The notes under the pieces: generated by a model | What the model saw: the letters and a program-made list of their open reading frames with translations, nothing else | Databases searched by the model: none | Told to the model about the DNA's origin: nothing | Shown here: positions 15,759 to 24,324 of the stretch, one piece after another | How positions within the stretch are numbered: the stretch's first letter is position 1 | Layout: the number at the start of each line of letters is the position of its first letter | Assembly (NCBI GenBank): GCA_007128425.1 | Contig: SKXL01000179.1 | Coordinates: 1 to 43,945 of the forward strand | Direction of reading: 5' to 3' | DNA: 43,945 bases | From: Balneolales bacterium | GTDB lineage: Bacteria > Bacteroidota > Rhodothermia > Balneolales > Natronogracilivirgulaceae | Position numbers and translations under genes: made by a program

Positions 15759-17193
15759 TTTGGTTTCTACCGGAATGGACGAATGCGAGCTGCCCGTTAA
15801 GGGGGCCAGGTACATCGCAGGGATTAGCGGAGGGGTGGATTCCATGGTCCTGCTGTGGATTCTCGTCCGGTTGCTGAAGGTGCATGTGGTAGCAACTCAT
15901 ATTAATTATGGTAAACGTGGCGCTGAATCCGATGCCGATGAAGAGCTGGTCAGGTTGTTTTGCATGGAGAATAACATCCCGTTTGAGTTGTTGGGGCGTG
16001 CTGATGCGGGCAGTCGGCAGAATGCCGGCAGCGGCAATTTTCAAAACCAGGCCAGAACCCTTCGGCGCGAGTTCCTCCTTTCGGTCATGAACAGGCATGA
16101 TGCCCGCGCCATTTTCCTTGCTCATCACAAGGACGACCAGATCGAAACGATTATTCAGAAGCTGCTTCGCGGTGCCGCACCGGAGAAATGGACCGGCATG
16201 AAGCGTTTTGATCCACCCTGGATGCGACCCTTGCTGGAGGCATCCAAAGATGAGTTGCAACAGTTTGCTCAGGAACAGGAGATTCCCTACCGGACGGACC
16301 GTTCCAATCTGGAATCGAGCTACTCCCGCAACATGCTGCGTAATAAGATTTTTCCACTATTTAACCAGGCGTATCCGGGATGGGACAAACATGTCGTACG
16401 GCTTTCACGGATCGGACATCTCCACACTTCAATGCTGGATTACATAACAGGTGAGGTGACGGTTTCACGGCCGGATATTGGCACCGGTACTTTGTTTGAA
16501 GCGCCATACGCAGGAAATACCGAACAGACGGATACCGGTCACCCTTTTTCAACAGTTCTCAAACGAACGGAATGGTTATCGCTTTCGGAGGAACTGCAGT
16601 TGCCTGTGGCCAGAAACTGGATTGAAAAACAGACCGGATATATCGGTTGGAGCAAAGGAGAAGTACTCCGGCTTGAAGATCTGAAAAAACTGCAGACCGG
16701 GAAACGCGTTCATTTTGATGCAGGATTCTCCGTTCAGCGAGATCGTGAACACTATGTGCTTGTGCAAAATCGCGCATCCGGGGTTAGTCACGAAATATCA
16801 CTTACCCGACTTTCAATTACGCCAATAACAGCTTGCGGTTTTATGTTCACTGAAAATCGCTATGACCCGGCACTCCAAACCGGAGCTTTGCAACTCAACC
16901 GGGAAGCCCTGGACGCTGTGATCTTGTTGCGCAAATGGGAAAAAGGGGACCGATTCCAGCCAATGGGAATGGCCGGCAGGCAGAGTGTTGCCGATCATCT
17001 GACCAACAGAAAAATATCTTCTGCGCAAAAAAGTGAATCTTTGGTCCTTGTTTCTTTTGAAGGAAAAGTTCATGCCGTTATATTTCCTCATTGCCTGGAT
17101 AGTGGAGAAATTGGAACCATCGCTGAGCATACCCGGTGTCACACGGAAGGGCAACGCGTACTTCTAATCAAAAAACCGGACCATTTTTCATGA
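15703..17193 (+). CDS. tilS: tRNA(Ile)-lysidine synthase
   Basis: A 496-residue TilS, which converts the wobble C of the CAU anticodon of tRNA-Ile to lysidine using ATP and lysine. The N-terminal PP-loop SGGVDSMVL (about 42-50) binds ATP, followed by HxNHG-like THINYGKRG and the AHHKDDQIETI motif, then the R-ML-R region (SYSRNMLRNKIFP). The long C-terminal domain with FQPMGM and the final GVxGxL-like stretch matches full-length TilS proteins. The start could be ATG 15703 or ATG 15724; both lie inside birA, so the genes are coupled. The stop overlaps the hpt ATG (ATGA). Confidence 0.93.
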   Translation: MMLRHSLMNRYASKHNLVDLVSTGMDECELPVKGARYIAGISGGVDSMVLLWILVRLLKVHVVATHINYGKRGAESDADEELVRLFCMENNIPFELLGRADAGSRQNAGSGNFQNQARTLRREFLLSVMNRHDARAIFLAHHKDDQIETIIQKLLRGAAPEKWTGMKRFDPPWMRPLLEASKDELQQFAQEQEIPYRTDRSNLESSYSRNMLRNKIFPLFNQAYPGWDKHVVRLSRIGHLHTSMLDYITGEVTVSRPDIGTGTLFEAPYAGNTEQTDTGHPFSTVLKRTEWLSLSEELQLPVARNWIEKQTGYIGWSKGEVLRLEDLKKLQTGKRVHFDAGFSVQRDREHYVLVQNRASGVSHEISLTRLSITPITACGFMFTENRYDPALQTGALQLNREALDAVILLRKWEKGDRFQPMGMAGRQSVADHLTNRKISSAQKSESLVLVSFEGKVHAVIFPHCLDSGEIGTIAEHTRCHTEGQRVLLIKKPDHFS

Positions 17194-17795
17194 CTTTTTA
17201 CGAACCCGACACGATCTTCTGCAACGGCTCACACTTCCGACTCTATATCACAAAAGAGCAGCTGGACAAGCGCATTGAAGAATTGGCTGAGCAAATCAAT
17301 CGTGATTATGAGAACAAAAAACCCATTTTTATCGGTATTCTGAACGGTGCATTTGTTTTTCTTGCAGATCTGATGCGGCATGTTACCATCCCCTGTGAAG
17401 TTGACTTCTTCAAACTTAGCAGTTATGGTGATGAAAAAGTCTCCTCCGGCCACGTAACGGAGCTAAAGGATCTGGATGCCGATGTGGAAGGGCGGCATAT
17501 CATACTTATTGAGGATATTGTCGATACAGGTTTGTCCATGAGGTATATGGTTGGTCGCATCAAGTCCAAGAAGCCGGCATCAGTGGCTGTTGTAACGCTG
17601 CTTCACAAGCCCGATGCCACGAAGCACTATGTCAATGTTGATTATGTCGGGTTTCAGATTCCGACCCTTTTTGTCCTGGGTTACGGAATGGACTATGCAC
17701 AGGAGGGCCGTAATCTCGCTCAAATTTATGTAATAGATGAAGATTCGGAAGATAACGGACCGCCGGTGATCCCCAAGAACACGGAAAAAATATGA
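17190..17795 (+). CDS. hpt: Hypoxanthine phosphoribosyltransferase
   Basis: A 201-residue purine-salvage enzyme that joins hypoxanthine or guanine to PRPP. Its PRPP-binding motif IEDIVDTG lies at about 107-114, the earlier ILNGAFVF loop fits, and the KLSSYGDEKVSSGHV flexible loop and DYVGFQIPTLFVLGYGMDYAQ base-recognition end are typical of bacterial Hpt. I chose ATG 17190 because it overlaps the tilS stop (ATGA) and matches family length; an upstream in-frame ATG at 17136 would add an unrelated 18-residue tail. It is the last gene of the birA-tilS-hpt operon and is followed by tRNA-Ser. Confidence 0.95.
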   Translation: MTFYEPDTIFCNGSHFRLYITKEQLDKRIEELAEQINRDYENKKPIFIGILNGAFVFLADLMRHVTIPCEVDFFKLSSYGDEKVSSGHVTELKDLDADVEGRHIILIEDIVDTGLSMRYMVGRIKSKKPASVAVVTLLHKPDATKHYVNVDYVGFQIPTLFVLGYGMDYAQEGRNLAQIYVIDEDSEDNGPPVIPKNTEKI

Positions 17796-17925
17796 CGAAC
17801 CGATGAGTTCGGGCATTGAAATCAGGTTTTAAATAGGCTATATTTATTATTCTCGAAAAGCACTTTGATACAGATGCTGATGTACCATAGTTCTTTGCGG
17901 CAAGCTTTTACTGAGATTGCTTTTC

Positions 17926-18014
17926 GGAGAGATGGCTGAGTGGTCGAAAGCGGCACCCTGCTAAGGTGTTGAGCCCTTCACGGGGCTCCGTGGGTTCGAA
18001 TCCCACTCTCTCCG
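17926..18014 (+). tRNA. tRNA-Ser (anticodon GCT)
   Basis: A full cloverleaf with acceptor GGAGAGA/TCTCTCC, D arm, anticodon loop CTGCTAA (anticodon GCT at 17960-17962, reading AGC/AGU), a long class II variable arm (GAGCCCTTCACGGGGCTC-like) and a GGTTCGAATCC T arm. The long variable arm confirms serine. Encoded G discriminator precedes CA; the CCA is not fully encoded. Confidence 0.96.
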
Positions 18015-18017
18015 CAT

Positions 18018-18063
18018 AAAGCGGGGTATTGTCAATCTGATGTGATGATATCCCGCTTTTTTT
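18018..18063 (+). terminator. Strong rho-independent terminator after tRNA-Ser
   Basis: A 12-bp stem: AAAGCGGGGTAT (18018-18029) pairs with ATATCCCGCTTT (18048-18059) with one G-T wobble and an 18-base loop, ending in seven T residues. Confidence 0.9.
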
Positions 18064-18306
18064 ATGTGCATACCGGCCTCATTCCTCCGGAAGGGTTGAC
18101 CGCAGCTGATTATGACCCGTATATGATTCAAAATTATGACATTATGTTATGAGGGGGTCGATACCTTGGTTGCATATCCTGAAGAAGTGTATATTATGGA
18201 TGTTACAAGGACTGACCTGCTCAACCAATTTTTTTACACCATGACTCCAGACGATAGGGTCAAAGCCCCGCCAAGCGAAAAAAGGAAGCTGCAGAATCGA
18301 ATTCCA

Positions 18307-18738
18307 ATGAAGGAAAAAAAGCGGATCGTGCTTATTGCACACGACAATAAAAAACAGGATTTGCTTGAATGGGCCAGCTGGAATAAAAAGCTCCTTGCCG
18401 GTCATGAACTTTACGGCACCGGCACAACAGGGGGCATCATTGCAAACGAACTGGGACTTGATGTACACCGGTTTAAAAGCGGGCCTCTGGGAGGAGACCA
18501 GCAGGTTGGTTCGAAAATATCCGATGGTGAAATGGATCTGATGATCTTCTTCTGGGACCCCATGTCCGCCCAGCCTCATGATGTGGACGTGAAGGCGTTG
18601 CTCAGGCTGGCGGTGGTCTACAATATCCCCGTAGCCTGTAACCGCTCATCGGCTGATTTCATGATTTCGTCACCGCTGCTCGACAAGGAGTACGAACGCA
18701 GGATTGACGACTACGCTGCTATTCTGATTGATATCTGA
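18307..18738 (+). CDS. mgsA: Methylglyoxal synthase
   Basis: A 143-residue enzyme that converts dihydroxyacetone phosphate to methylglyoxal, a bypass of lower glycolysis used under phosphate limitation or sugar stress. The whole family pattern is present: IAHDNKK (10-16), LYGTGTTGG (35-43), SGPLGGDQQVG with catalytic Asp64, IFFWDPMSAQPHDVDVKALL (80-99, shown in short) and the ACNRSSADFMISSP end. The ATG at 18307 gives the usual MgsA length; longer in-frame starts exist at 18136 and 18196 but add a non-family extension, so the exact start is uncertain. It ends 6 bp from the convergent iron-transporter ATPase gene. Confidence 0.93.
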   Translation: MKEKKRIVLIAHDNKKQDLLEWASWNKKLLAGHELYGTGTTGGIIANELGLDVHRFKSGPLGGDQQVGSKISDGEMDLMIFFWDPMSAQPHDVDVKALLRLAVVYNIPVACNRSSADFMISSPLLDKEYERRIDDYAAILIDI

Positions 18739-18744
18739 CAGCGG

Positions 18745-19989
18745 TCAGCCGGCGTATGTTTTTCCTGTTTCAAACGGGATATCGGGTTCCTCAAGCACCA
18801 CAGCTGTTTCAAGCGGCCTGACATTGACCTGGTCTCCGGCGCGGAAGTGATTCCGGTTGTCGGTGTGCACCAGGCATTCGCGCGCCCTGATGCGCACCCG
18901 GTAGGTGATATCGTGCCCTTTGAACTCTCGTGAAACCACCTCACCCAGATAGTTGTCGAGATGTCGATTGGGTTTTTCCACAGTGAGGTGCTCCGGTCGA
19001 ATAGAGAGTGTGACGCGGCCTGTTGCCGGACGGTCCAGGTTTACACGTCCGAACTCGGTAAGGGCAGTGGCTCCGATCGCTTCTGCCGTGATGAGATTGG
19101 TAGTACCCAGGAACTGTGCGACAAATCGGGTACGCGGCCGATAGTAGACCTCTTCCGGTGTACCGATTTGTTCGATACGACCATGATTCATCACTGCGAT
19201 CCGATCAGCGAACGAAAGCGCCTCCTCCTGGTCATGGGTAACAAGAAGAGCGGTCATACCGGATTTTTTCAGCAATGTTCGAATTTCATCCCGGGTAGAC
19301 TGGCGGAGAACGGCATCCAGGTTTGAAAAAGGTTCATCAAGAAGGATGAGTTCCGGAGTGGGAGCGATGGCACGCGCCAGGGCAACCCGCTGCTGCTGTC
19401 CGCCGGAAAGTTCAAACGGACTCCGGTCACGAAACTCGCGAAGACCCATCATGCAGAGAATTTCAAGTGCCCGCTCTTCGCGATTCTTGCGGGGCACATT
19501 TCGCAGGCCAAACATTACATTTCGGATCACAGAGAGATGAGGAAACAGAGCATAATCCTGAAAAACAAAGCCAATACCACGGTCTTCCGGTTCAACAACC
19601 GCTTTGCCATTTGATTTTACCGGTGATCCTCCGTCACCTGATCCATCCGGCCGGGGTGATCCTGGTAAAGCTGATTTGGATACTGACTCTGAGCCAGATG
19701 CTGATGCCGAAGAGGATTCTGAAGCTGAAACCGATTCAGATGCATTGTCCCGGGAAAATGTTTCGGTGCCGCCGCTTTTCACGAGAGTGCGACCGTTGAG
19801 TACCACTTTTCCCTCATCGGGATGTTCAAAACCGGCTATCAAGCGCAGTGTGGTAGTTTTTCCACATCCACTCGGTCCGAGCAGGGCAAAAATCTCATGG
19901 CGGTTAATGGCAAAGGACACCTTGTCGACCACTTTTTCCGGTGGTTCGAAAGATTTTGTAAGCCCGGTTGATTTAAGCAGTGTATCCAT
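18745..19989 (-). CDS. Fe(III)-type ABC importer ATP-binding protein with Ser-rich insert
   Basis: A 414-residue FbpC/AfuC-like ATPase that powers the permease at 20001-21593. Walker A GPSGCGKTT (38-46), Q-loop FVFQDYALFPH (Gln144), signature LSGGQQQR (194-201), Walker B LILLDEP (214-220) and a C-terminal TOBE-like domain are all intact. Unusually, residues about 71-129, between Walker A and the Q-loop, hold a low-complexity Ser/Ala/Glu/Gly-rich insert where FbpC proteins normally have a short loop. An alternative start at 20016 overlaps the permease by 16 bp; I chose 19989 because it matches the family N-terminus. The gene lies convergent with mgsA. Confidence 0.93.
   Translation of the reverse strand: MDTLLKSTGLTKSFEPPEKVVDKVSFAINRHEIFALLGPSGCGKTTTLRLIAGFEHPDEGKVVLNGRTLVKSGGTETFSRDNASESVSASESSSASASGSESVSKSALPGSPRPDGSGDGGSPVKSNGKAVVEPEDRGIGFVFQDYALFPHLSVIRNVMFGLRNVPRKNREERALEILCMMGLREFRDRSPFELSGGQQQRVALARAIAPTPELILLDEPFSNLDAVLRQSTRDEIRTLLKKSGMTALLVTHDQEEALSFADRIAVMNHGRIEQIGTPEEVYYRPRTRFVAQFLGTTNLITAEAIGATALTEFGRVNLDRPATGRVTLSIRPEHLTVEKPNRHLDNYLGEVVSREFKGHDITYRVRIRARECLVHTDNRNHFRAGDQVNVRPLETAVVLEEPDIPFETGKTYAG
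19603..19779 (-). other. Low-complexity Ser/Ala/Glu insert within the ABC ATPase
   Basis: About 59 codons (residues 71-129) rich in Ser, Ala, Glu, Gly and Pro, containing runs such as SASESSSASASGSESVS, lying in the surface loop between Walker A and the Q-loop. It is in frame and flanked by perfectly conserved motifs, so it seems a tolerated insertion rather than an assembly error. Confidence 0.8.
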
Positions 19990-20000
19990 GAAATCTTGTG

Positions 20001-21593
20001 TTAGCGGGATGTCCATTCTCGGGCAAATAGCAATCCGACAAATAACGTTGAAAATAATAAAATTACAAGAGCATATGGAGCAGCCTGACTGAACATTGCT
20101 TCGGCAGTATAACTCCATACATTGACGGCCAGGGTTTGAAATCCGACCGGCGCCAACAAGAACGTGATAGGCAGCTCTTTCATTGCCGACATGAATACAA
20201 AAGCGGCAGACACAATCAGGCCGCTGCGCATAACAGGAAATGTGGCAAGGAAGAATGCCATGAGACGTCCGTAGCCCAGTGATCGGGCCGCCTCTTCAAG
20301 ACGCGGAGAGGCCTGGTAGAGTGAACTGCGCACCGGGCCGATCGCCTCAGCCAGGAAGTGCAGCGTGTAGGCCAGAATCAGCAGGGTCAGGGTTTGGTAT
20401 AGCAGCGGAGCGGTATTCAAGGTGAAAAATATGAGGGCAAGGGCAAATGCAAGCGGCGGAGTGGCGTAGCCGAGGTAGGCAATGCGTTCGAGTCCGCGAG
20501 TGAGCCGGGAGGGGTGACGTACCCCAATATAAGCCAGGGGAATCGCCAGTGCAGTTGCCAGCAACGCAGCCGGAGCCGAGGCCATGACGGATGCGGCAAG
20601 CGCCCGCTGCAATCCCGCAAGTTGCTGCGAATCAAATGTCTGCATCATCCAGAAAAGAATGGTACTGACCGGCAGCACAAACGAGAGCAGTACCAGTACC
20701 GTTACAAAAATATAAGCCGGCCATTTCCAGGCCCCGAGAGGTATGGTGACGGCTTTCTTATCGCTACCCGATCCGATCCGGTGAAAGAAGAGTCCGCGAA
20801 GCAGCTTGTATTCCACAACAAGCGCACTGGAAGTAAGCACCAGAAGCATGAGCGCCAGCCAGGCAGCATAAATGCGATCGTAGGAAGCGGCATATTGCAG
20901 ATAAATTGCATAGCTGAATGTCTCGAAGCGCATCAGCGAGACAGCACCAAAATCGCCCAGTACATAAAGAAAAATGATCAGGGCCCCGGCATAGTATGCA
21001 GGACGAAGCTGCGGAAGCGTAACACGGAAAAACACCTCACCCGGACGATATCCAAGAGAGCGGGAGGCTTCCTCAAGAGACGGGTCAAGTCCGGACAGTG
21101 CCGATCGAAAGTTCAGATAAAGATAGGGAAACGTGTACAGGCTGATGGCTGTCAGCGCACCGGTAAACCCGCTGAGGCGCGGCAGTTCAATGCCGAAAAC
21201 AAGCGCAAGAGTGCCGTTTGCCCCCGTAAAACCAAGCAGGGCATAGGCCATCACATATCCGGGTATGGCCAGCGGCAGCACCCCCATCAGGGTCAGTATC
21301 CCGCGCCCGGGTATATCGGTGCGTGTAGTTATCCAGGCCAGCGGCAAGGCAATGAGTGTGCCGACCACCAACGTGCCGAGAGCAAGCAGAACCGTATTGT
21401 ACAGCAGCTCCAGATTGCGATACCGGAATACAAGCTCCATCGACAGTGCGGTATCCGCTTCAAGTGCACGGACGAGCAGGTACATCAGTGGAATAAGCAC
21501 GGACATTCCCACAAGCACCGCAGGAGTTAAAAAATACCACGATGGCAGATTATGTATGCGGAATATGTCAGTCAGTTTCTGCAACAATGACAT
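20001..21593 (-). CDS. Fe(III)-type ABC transporter permease (fused FbpB-like)
   Basis: A 530-residue inner-membrane permease with about 12 membrane segments. It carries two copies of the cytoplasmic EAA loop that docks the ATPase (EEASRSLGYRPGE and EEAARSLGYGR), which shows it is the fused two-half type seen in iron(III) and thiamine importers. A C-terminal FLLAPVGFQTLAVNVWSYT stretch is typical of the FbpB/SfuB group. It probably forms a monomeric channel with two ATPase subunits. The downstream ATPase start lies next to or overlaps its stop, and the binding-protein gene is 113 bp upstream, so the three are one operon. Confidence 0.92.
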   Translation of the reverse strand: MSLLQKLTDIFRIHNLPSWYFLTPAVLVGMSVLIPLMYLLVRALEADTALSMELVFRYRNLELLYNTVLLALGTLVVGTLIALPLAWITTRTDIPGRGILTLMGVLPLAIPGYVMAYALLGFTGANGTLALVFGIELPRLSGFTGALTAISLYTFPYLYLNFRSALSGLDPSLEEASRSLGYRPGEVFFRVTLPQLRPAYYAGALIIFLYVLGDFGAVSLMRFETFSYAIYLQYAASYDRIYAAWLALMLLVLTSSALVVEYKLLRGLFFHRIGSGSDKKAVTIPLGAWKWPAYIFVTVLVLLSFVLPVSTILFWMMQTFDSQQLAGLQRALAASVMASAPAALLATALAIPLAYIGVRHPSRLTRGLERIAYLGYATPPLAFALALIFFTLNTAPLLYQTLTLLILAYTLHFLAEAIGPVRSSLYQASPRLEEAARSLGYGRLMAFFLATFPVMRSGLIVSAAFVFMSAMKELPITFLLAPVGFQTLAVNVWSYTAEAMFSQAAPYALVILLFSTLFVGLLFAREWTSR

Positions 21594-21706
21594 GTAACTT
21601 TTTTCTGATTATTCTCTGTTTCTCTGTACGATAGTGCATACATAGGGCAGCCATCACTACAGGTATTTACCGGTTCACCATCATGCCGCCTGATGCACGC
21701 CTCACC

Positions 21707-22738
21707 TCATAACAGACCGGCCCGCCTGAGCAGATCCAGAGTCCGGTTGAGGTCGCTCAGATCATCCAGATCAAGATCCGGACTCAGTTCCCGGATATCA
21801 CGCAACGATGAATGAACTGACTCTGTGACCACATCTTCCCGAACCGGGTACTCATATACCTCGCGTGTTATCCAGAGCTGGTTCTCCTCTTCAAGCAGAA
21901 ACGCGATGAATGCAAGAGAAGCCTGGCGATTGCGGGCGTTTTTCAGCATGCCGATTCCGGCCACGTTGACCAGGTTGCCGGGATCGCCGGGTGCAAACCA
22001 GGTCTGTTCCACCGGATACCCGGGGTCGGTTTCACGAAATCGCAATAGATAATAGTGATTGGTCAGGGCAACATCAATTTCACCGGCAGCAATAGCCTGA
22101 AGCAGTGCGCTGTTGTTAATATAGCTTTGCGCATTGTTTTCACGCATTTCGCGCAACCATTGAAGAATGACATCATCACCTTCGAGAAGTCGCATGGAAG
22201 TGAGCAGGGACTGGAAGGAGCCGTTGCTGGGTGCCCATCCGACCCGGCCCCGCCATTCGGGGTCGGCCAGGCCGAAAATGGACTCCGGAAGTCGCGTACT
22301 GTCGACACGCGTACGGGAATAGGCCATCACTCTTGCCCTGCCGCTGGTCGCAACCCATGTGCCTTCGGAGTTGTGCAGCCGGACCGGCAGCCGGCCCAGA
22401 AGCTCGTCCGGAAGCGTATCGAACATGTCATTGCGATGCACAGCACCCAGAGCGCCGGCATCCTGAGCCCAGAAGACATCTGCAGGAGTGCGCCGACCTT
22501 CTTCGAGAAGCGCAACGGCCAGTTGTGTTGAACTACCATAACGGACATTCACACGGATGCTATGTTCCTGTTCAAATTTCTGGATAAGCGGTTCCACAAG
22601 CGCCTTGCTTCTGCCGGAATAGACGGTCAGTGATTGTGCCTCCAGATTCAGCGGGACTATCAGCACGCATACCACAAAAGTAGCGATCATTTTACAAGGC
22701 CAATGGTCAAATAAATGACGAAATATTTTGCGTAGCAT
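21707..22738 (-). CDS. Periplasmic Fe(III)-binding protein (FbpA-like)
   Basis: A 343-residue extracellular solute-binding protein. A hydrophobic signal peptide ends near LEAQ (about residue 35), then LTVYSGRSKALVEPLIQKFE, the classic N-terminus of FbpA-type ferric-binding proteins, and PADVFWAQDAGALG. The late TNHYYLLRF places the paired tyrosines that in FbpA coordinate iron. Context with an FbpB-like permease and FbpC-like ATPase makes ferric iron import the best reading; thiamine or another small ligand is less likely given the Tyr pair and order of genes. No lipobox is seen. A candidate DtxR-like palindrome lies about 170 bp upstream. Confidence 0.9.
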   Translation of the reverse strand: MLRKIFRHLFDHWPCKMIATFVVCVLIVPLNLEAQSLTVYSGRSKALVEPLIQKFEQEHSIRVNVRYGSSTQLAVALLEEGRRTPADVFWAQDAGALGAVHRNDMFDTLPDELLGRLPVRLHNSEGTWVATSGRARVMAYSRTRVDSTRLPESIFGLADPEWRGRVGWAPSNGSFQSLLTSMRLLEGDDVILQWLREMRENNAQSYINNSALLQAIAAGEIDVALTNHYYLLRFRETDPGYPVEQTWFAPGDPGNLVNVAGIGMLKNARNRQASLAFIAFLLEEENQLWITREVYEYPVREDVVTESVHSSLRDIRELSPDLDLDDLSDLNRTLDLLRRAGLL

Positions 22739-22908
22739 GAAATTGTATTTTCAGGATATGGGTTGAATGATCAAGGTTGCCCATTCAAGCCGGAGATTCA
22801 TCATGATGCCGCCCTCACATGAGACAATTTCGGCCTCGTATTTTAAGTCCAGTTCCAATAATGTTTTAAGCATCGCAAGCAAAAAATAATGATTGCACTC
22901 AGATTGTA

Positions 22909-22925
22909 TTAAGACTTAATCTAAA
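22909..22925 (-). promoter_or_regulatory. Candidate metal-regulator palindrome upstream of the iron importer
   Basis: The 17-base stretch on the minus strand TTTAGATTAAGTCTTAA is an imperfect palindrome (13 of 17 positions symmetric), containing the perfect ATTAAGACTTAAT core on the plus strand. Its half-sites resemble those of DtxR/MntR-family repressors. It lies in the 264-bp region between yjbQ and the binding-protein gene. No -10/-35 pair is clear around it. Confidence 0.4.
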
Positions 22926-23002
22926 TAAAAATCCGATCATGTTCACCTTTTTTTTTGTTCCGGGCGGATGCGGAACAGGCTGCACTAAGGCTGTATTTTT
23001 AA

Positions 23003-23440
23003 TTAGCCGGACCCACTCAGCGTGACGATCACCGATCTGCTGCCACCATGATTGCGATGTTCGCACAGATAAATGCCCTGCCATGTACCAAGAGCAAGTC
23101 GTCCGTTTCTGATTGGAAGGGTGAGTGAGCTTCCCAGCAGGGATGCCTTGATGTGTGATGTCATGTCATCGGGCCCTTCCAGTGTGTGCCGGTACAGGGA
23201 GGAATCTTCAGGTACGGTCCTTGTAAAATGTGTTTCAAAATCATCCCGCACCGTTGGATCTGCATTTTCGTTAACCGTAAGACTGGCGCTGGTATGCAGA
23301 ATGTGAATATGCGCCAGCCCGATTTTGATATCGTCCAATCTTTCCAGCTGTGACACGATTTCATCGGTCACCAGGTGGAAACCCCGGGATCGGGCTTTGA
23401 GGTTCAGGGTTTGCTGATGCCAGATATGTGACATAACCAC
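23003..23440 (-). CDS. yjbQ: YjbQ family protein (UPF0047, secondary thiamine-phosphate synthase-like)
   Basis: A 145-residue protein of the conserved YjbQ/UPF0047 family. The SHIWHQ start, [24 protein letters not shown]-like His/Asn cluster (HTSASL, NENADP) and the [12 protein letters not shown] signature are unmistakable. The family has weak thiamine-phosphate synthase activity in one E. coli study and a possible metal-bound active site, but its true role is not settled. It sits as a single gene between the SDR and iron-transport operons. The start could be ATG 23440 or ATG 23434. Confidence 0.9.
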   Translation of the reverse strand: MVMSHIWHQQTLNLKARSRGFHLVTDEIVSQLERLDDIKIGLAHIHILHTSASLTVNENADPTVRDDFETHFTRTVPEDSSLYRHTLEGPDDMTSHIKASLLGSSLTLPIRNGRLALGTWQGIYLCEHRNHGGSRSVIVTLSGSG

Positions 23441-23504
23441 ATTAATTTATTTTTTGATACTTTTGTTGATGATGAATTTCATTGCCGTTTATGCGGTGTG
23501 ATCA

Positions 23505-24281
23505 TTAACCGAAAAGGCCGCTGACACTGCCGCCGTCATGGCTGATGGTCTGCCCGGTGACATATCCCGAATGCACCGAAAGAAGCCAGGCAGCAAGTCC
23601 CGCGAGCTCCTCTCCCGTACCAAAGCGTCCAACAGGTATCGATTCTTCCATACTATTTCTGACCTCATCGGCAGGCCTGCCGCTCTGATGAGCAATGTAT
23701 GCTATTACCCGCTGAATGGCAGGGGTATCGTGCGAACCCGGTGCCAGAACGTTGACCGTAATGCCCTGCAAACCCACATCCCGGGAGAGCGATTTTGTAA
23801 ATCCGATTACCGCTGCCCGCATGCTGTTGCTCAGGGCCAGCACAGGAATGGGCTGCTTGACGGACTGGCTCTCAATGAAGAGAATTCTACCATATTCTGT
23901 TTCCCGGAATTTTCCAAGCAAGCGCAGCACCAAATCGATTTTCCAACGGAACACCGAAGCATATGCCTCATCCCAATCCTTGATGGAAGTTTCGGCAGCT
24001 TTTTTCGCAGGTGGTCCACCCGCATTCAAAATCAGTCCGTGCAATGGCTTGTCGGAAACATAGTCAACCAGTCGGTCAATGGTTTCAGGTTTAAAAAGAT
24101 CTCCCTGAATAGGGGTGAAGCGATCGGGCCATTGATGATGCAGCCGTGATAGCGGATCCTGTTTTCTGGCCACACCGGTTACGGAAGCACCTTCGCGGCA
24201 CAGGATTTCAGTAATGGCTTTTCCAAAACCGGAACTGCAACCGGTCACAATAAAATGCTGTTGATAAAGACTTAAATCCAT
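23505..24281 (-). CDS. Short-chain dehydrogenase/reductase with degenerate YxxxK motif
   Basis: A 258-residue SDR. The cofactor loop TGCSSGFG (13-20) and NAGG (86-89) are present, and FIESQS (135-140) offers the catalytic Ser. However, the YxxxK site reads SNSMR (151-155): the Tyr is replaced by Ser and the Lys by Arg. Such (S/N)xxxR variants are known in some SDRs annotated as oxidoreductases or 3-oxoacyl-ACP reductase-like, and may have a different chemistry or none. The C-terminal GYVTGQTISHDGG is usual. A GAGG Shine-Dalgarno-like site lies upstream, and two short inverted repeats fall in the 5' region. The substrate is unknown. Confidence 0.85.
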   Translation of the reverse strand: MDLSLYQQHFIVTGCSSGFGKAITEILCREGASVTGVARKQDPLSRLHHQWPDRFTPIQGDLFKPETIDRLVDYVSDKPLHGLILNAGGPPAKKAAETSIKDWDEAYASVFRWKIDLVLRLLGKFRETEYGRILFIESQSVKQPIPVLALSNSMRAAVIGFTKSLSRDVGLQGITVNVLAPGSHDTPAIQRVIAYIAHQSGRPADEVRNSMEESIPVGRFGTGEELAGLAAWLLSVHSGYVTGQTISHDGGSVSGLFG

Positions 24282-24302
24282 AATATCCTCTTTTGGGTTT
24301 TT

Positions 24303-24317
24303 AGTGATAAGATCACT
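24303..24317. repeat. Perfect inverted repeat upstream of the SDR gene
   Basis: AGTGAT-AAG-ATCACT, a 15-base palindrome with a 3-base centre, 22 bp upstream of the SDR ATG. It may be an operator or a 5' UTR hairpin. Confidence 0.5.
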
Positions 24318-24324
24318 CTGAAGG

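Noticed and set aside
18735-18748. CTGAC-AGCG-GTCAG hairpin spanning the converging stops of mgsA and the ABC ATPase gene
   Set aside because: The stem is only 5 bp, has no T run on either side and is partly explained by the two overlapping stop signals, so I did not call it a bidirectional terminator.
20514-21530. A 338-codon open frame on the plus strand opposite the permease
   Set aside because: It is antisense to a clear permease, has Arg/Gln/Gly-rich composition and no family pattern; it is a shadow of codon bias in the real gene.
22944-22977. Hairpin GTTCCG/CGGAAC next to a nine-T run near the iron-importer upstream region
   Set aside because: The T run precedes the stem on the plus strand and becomes an A run after the stem on the minus strand, so it is not a terminator in either direction.
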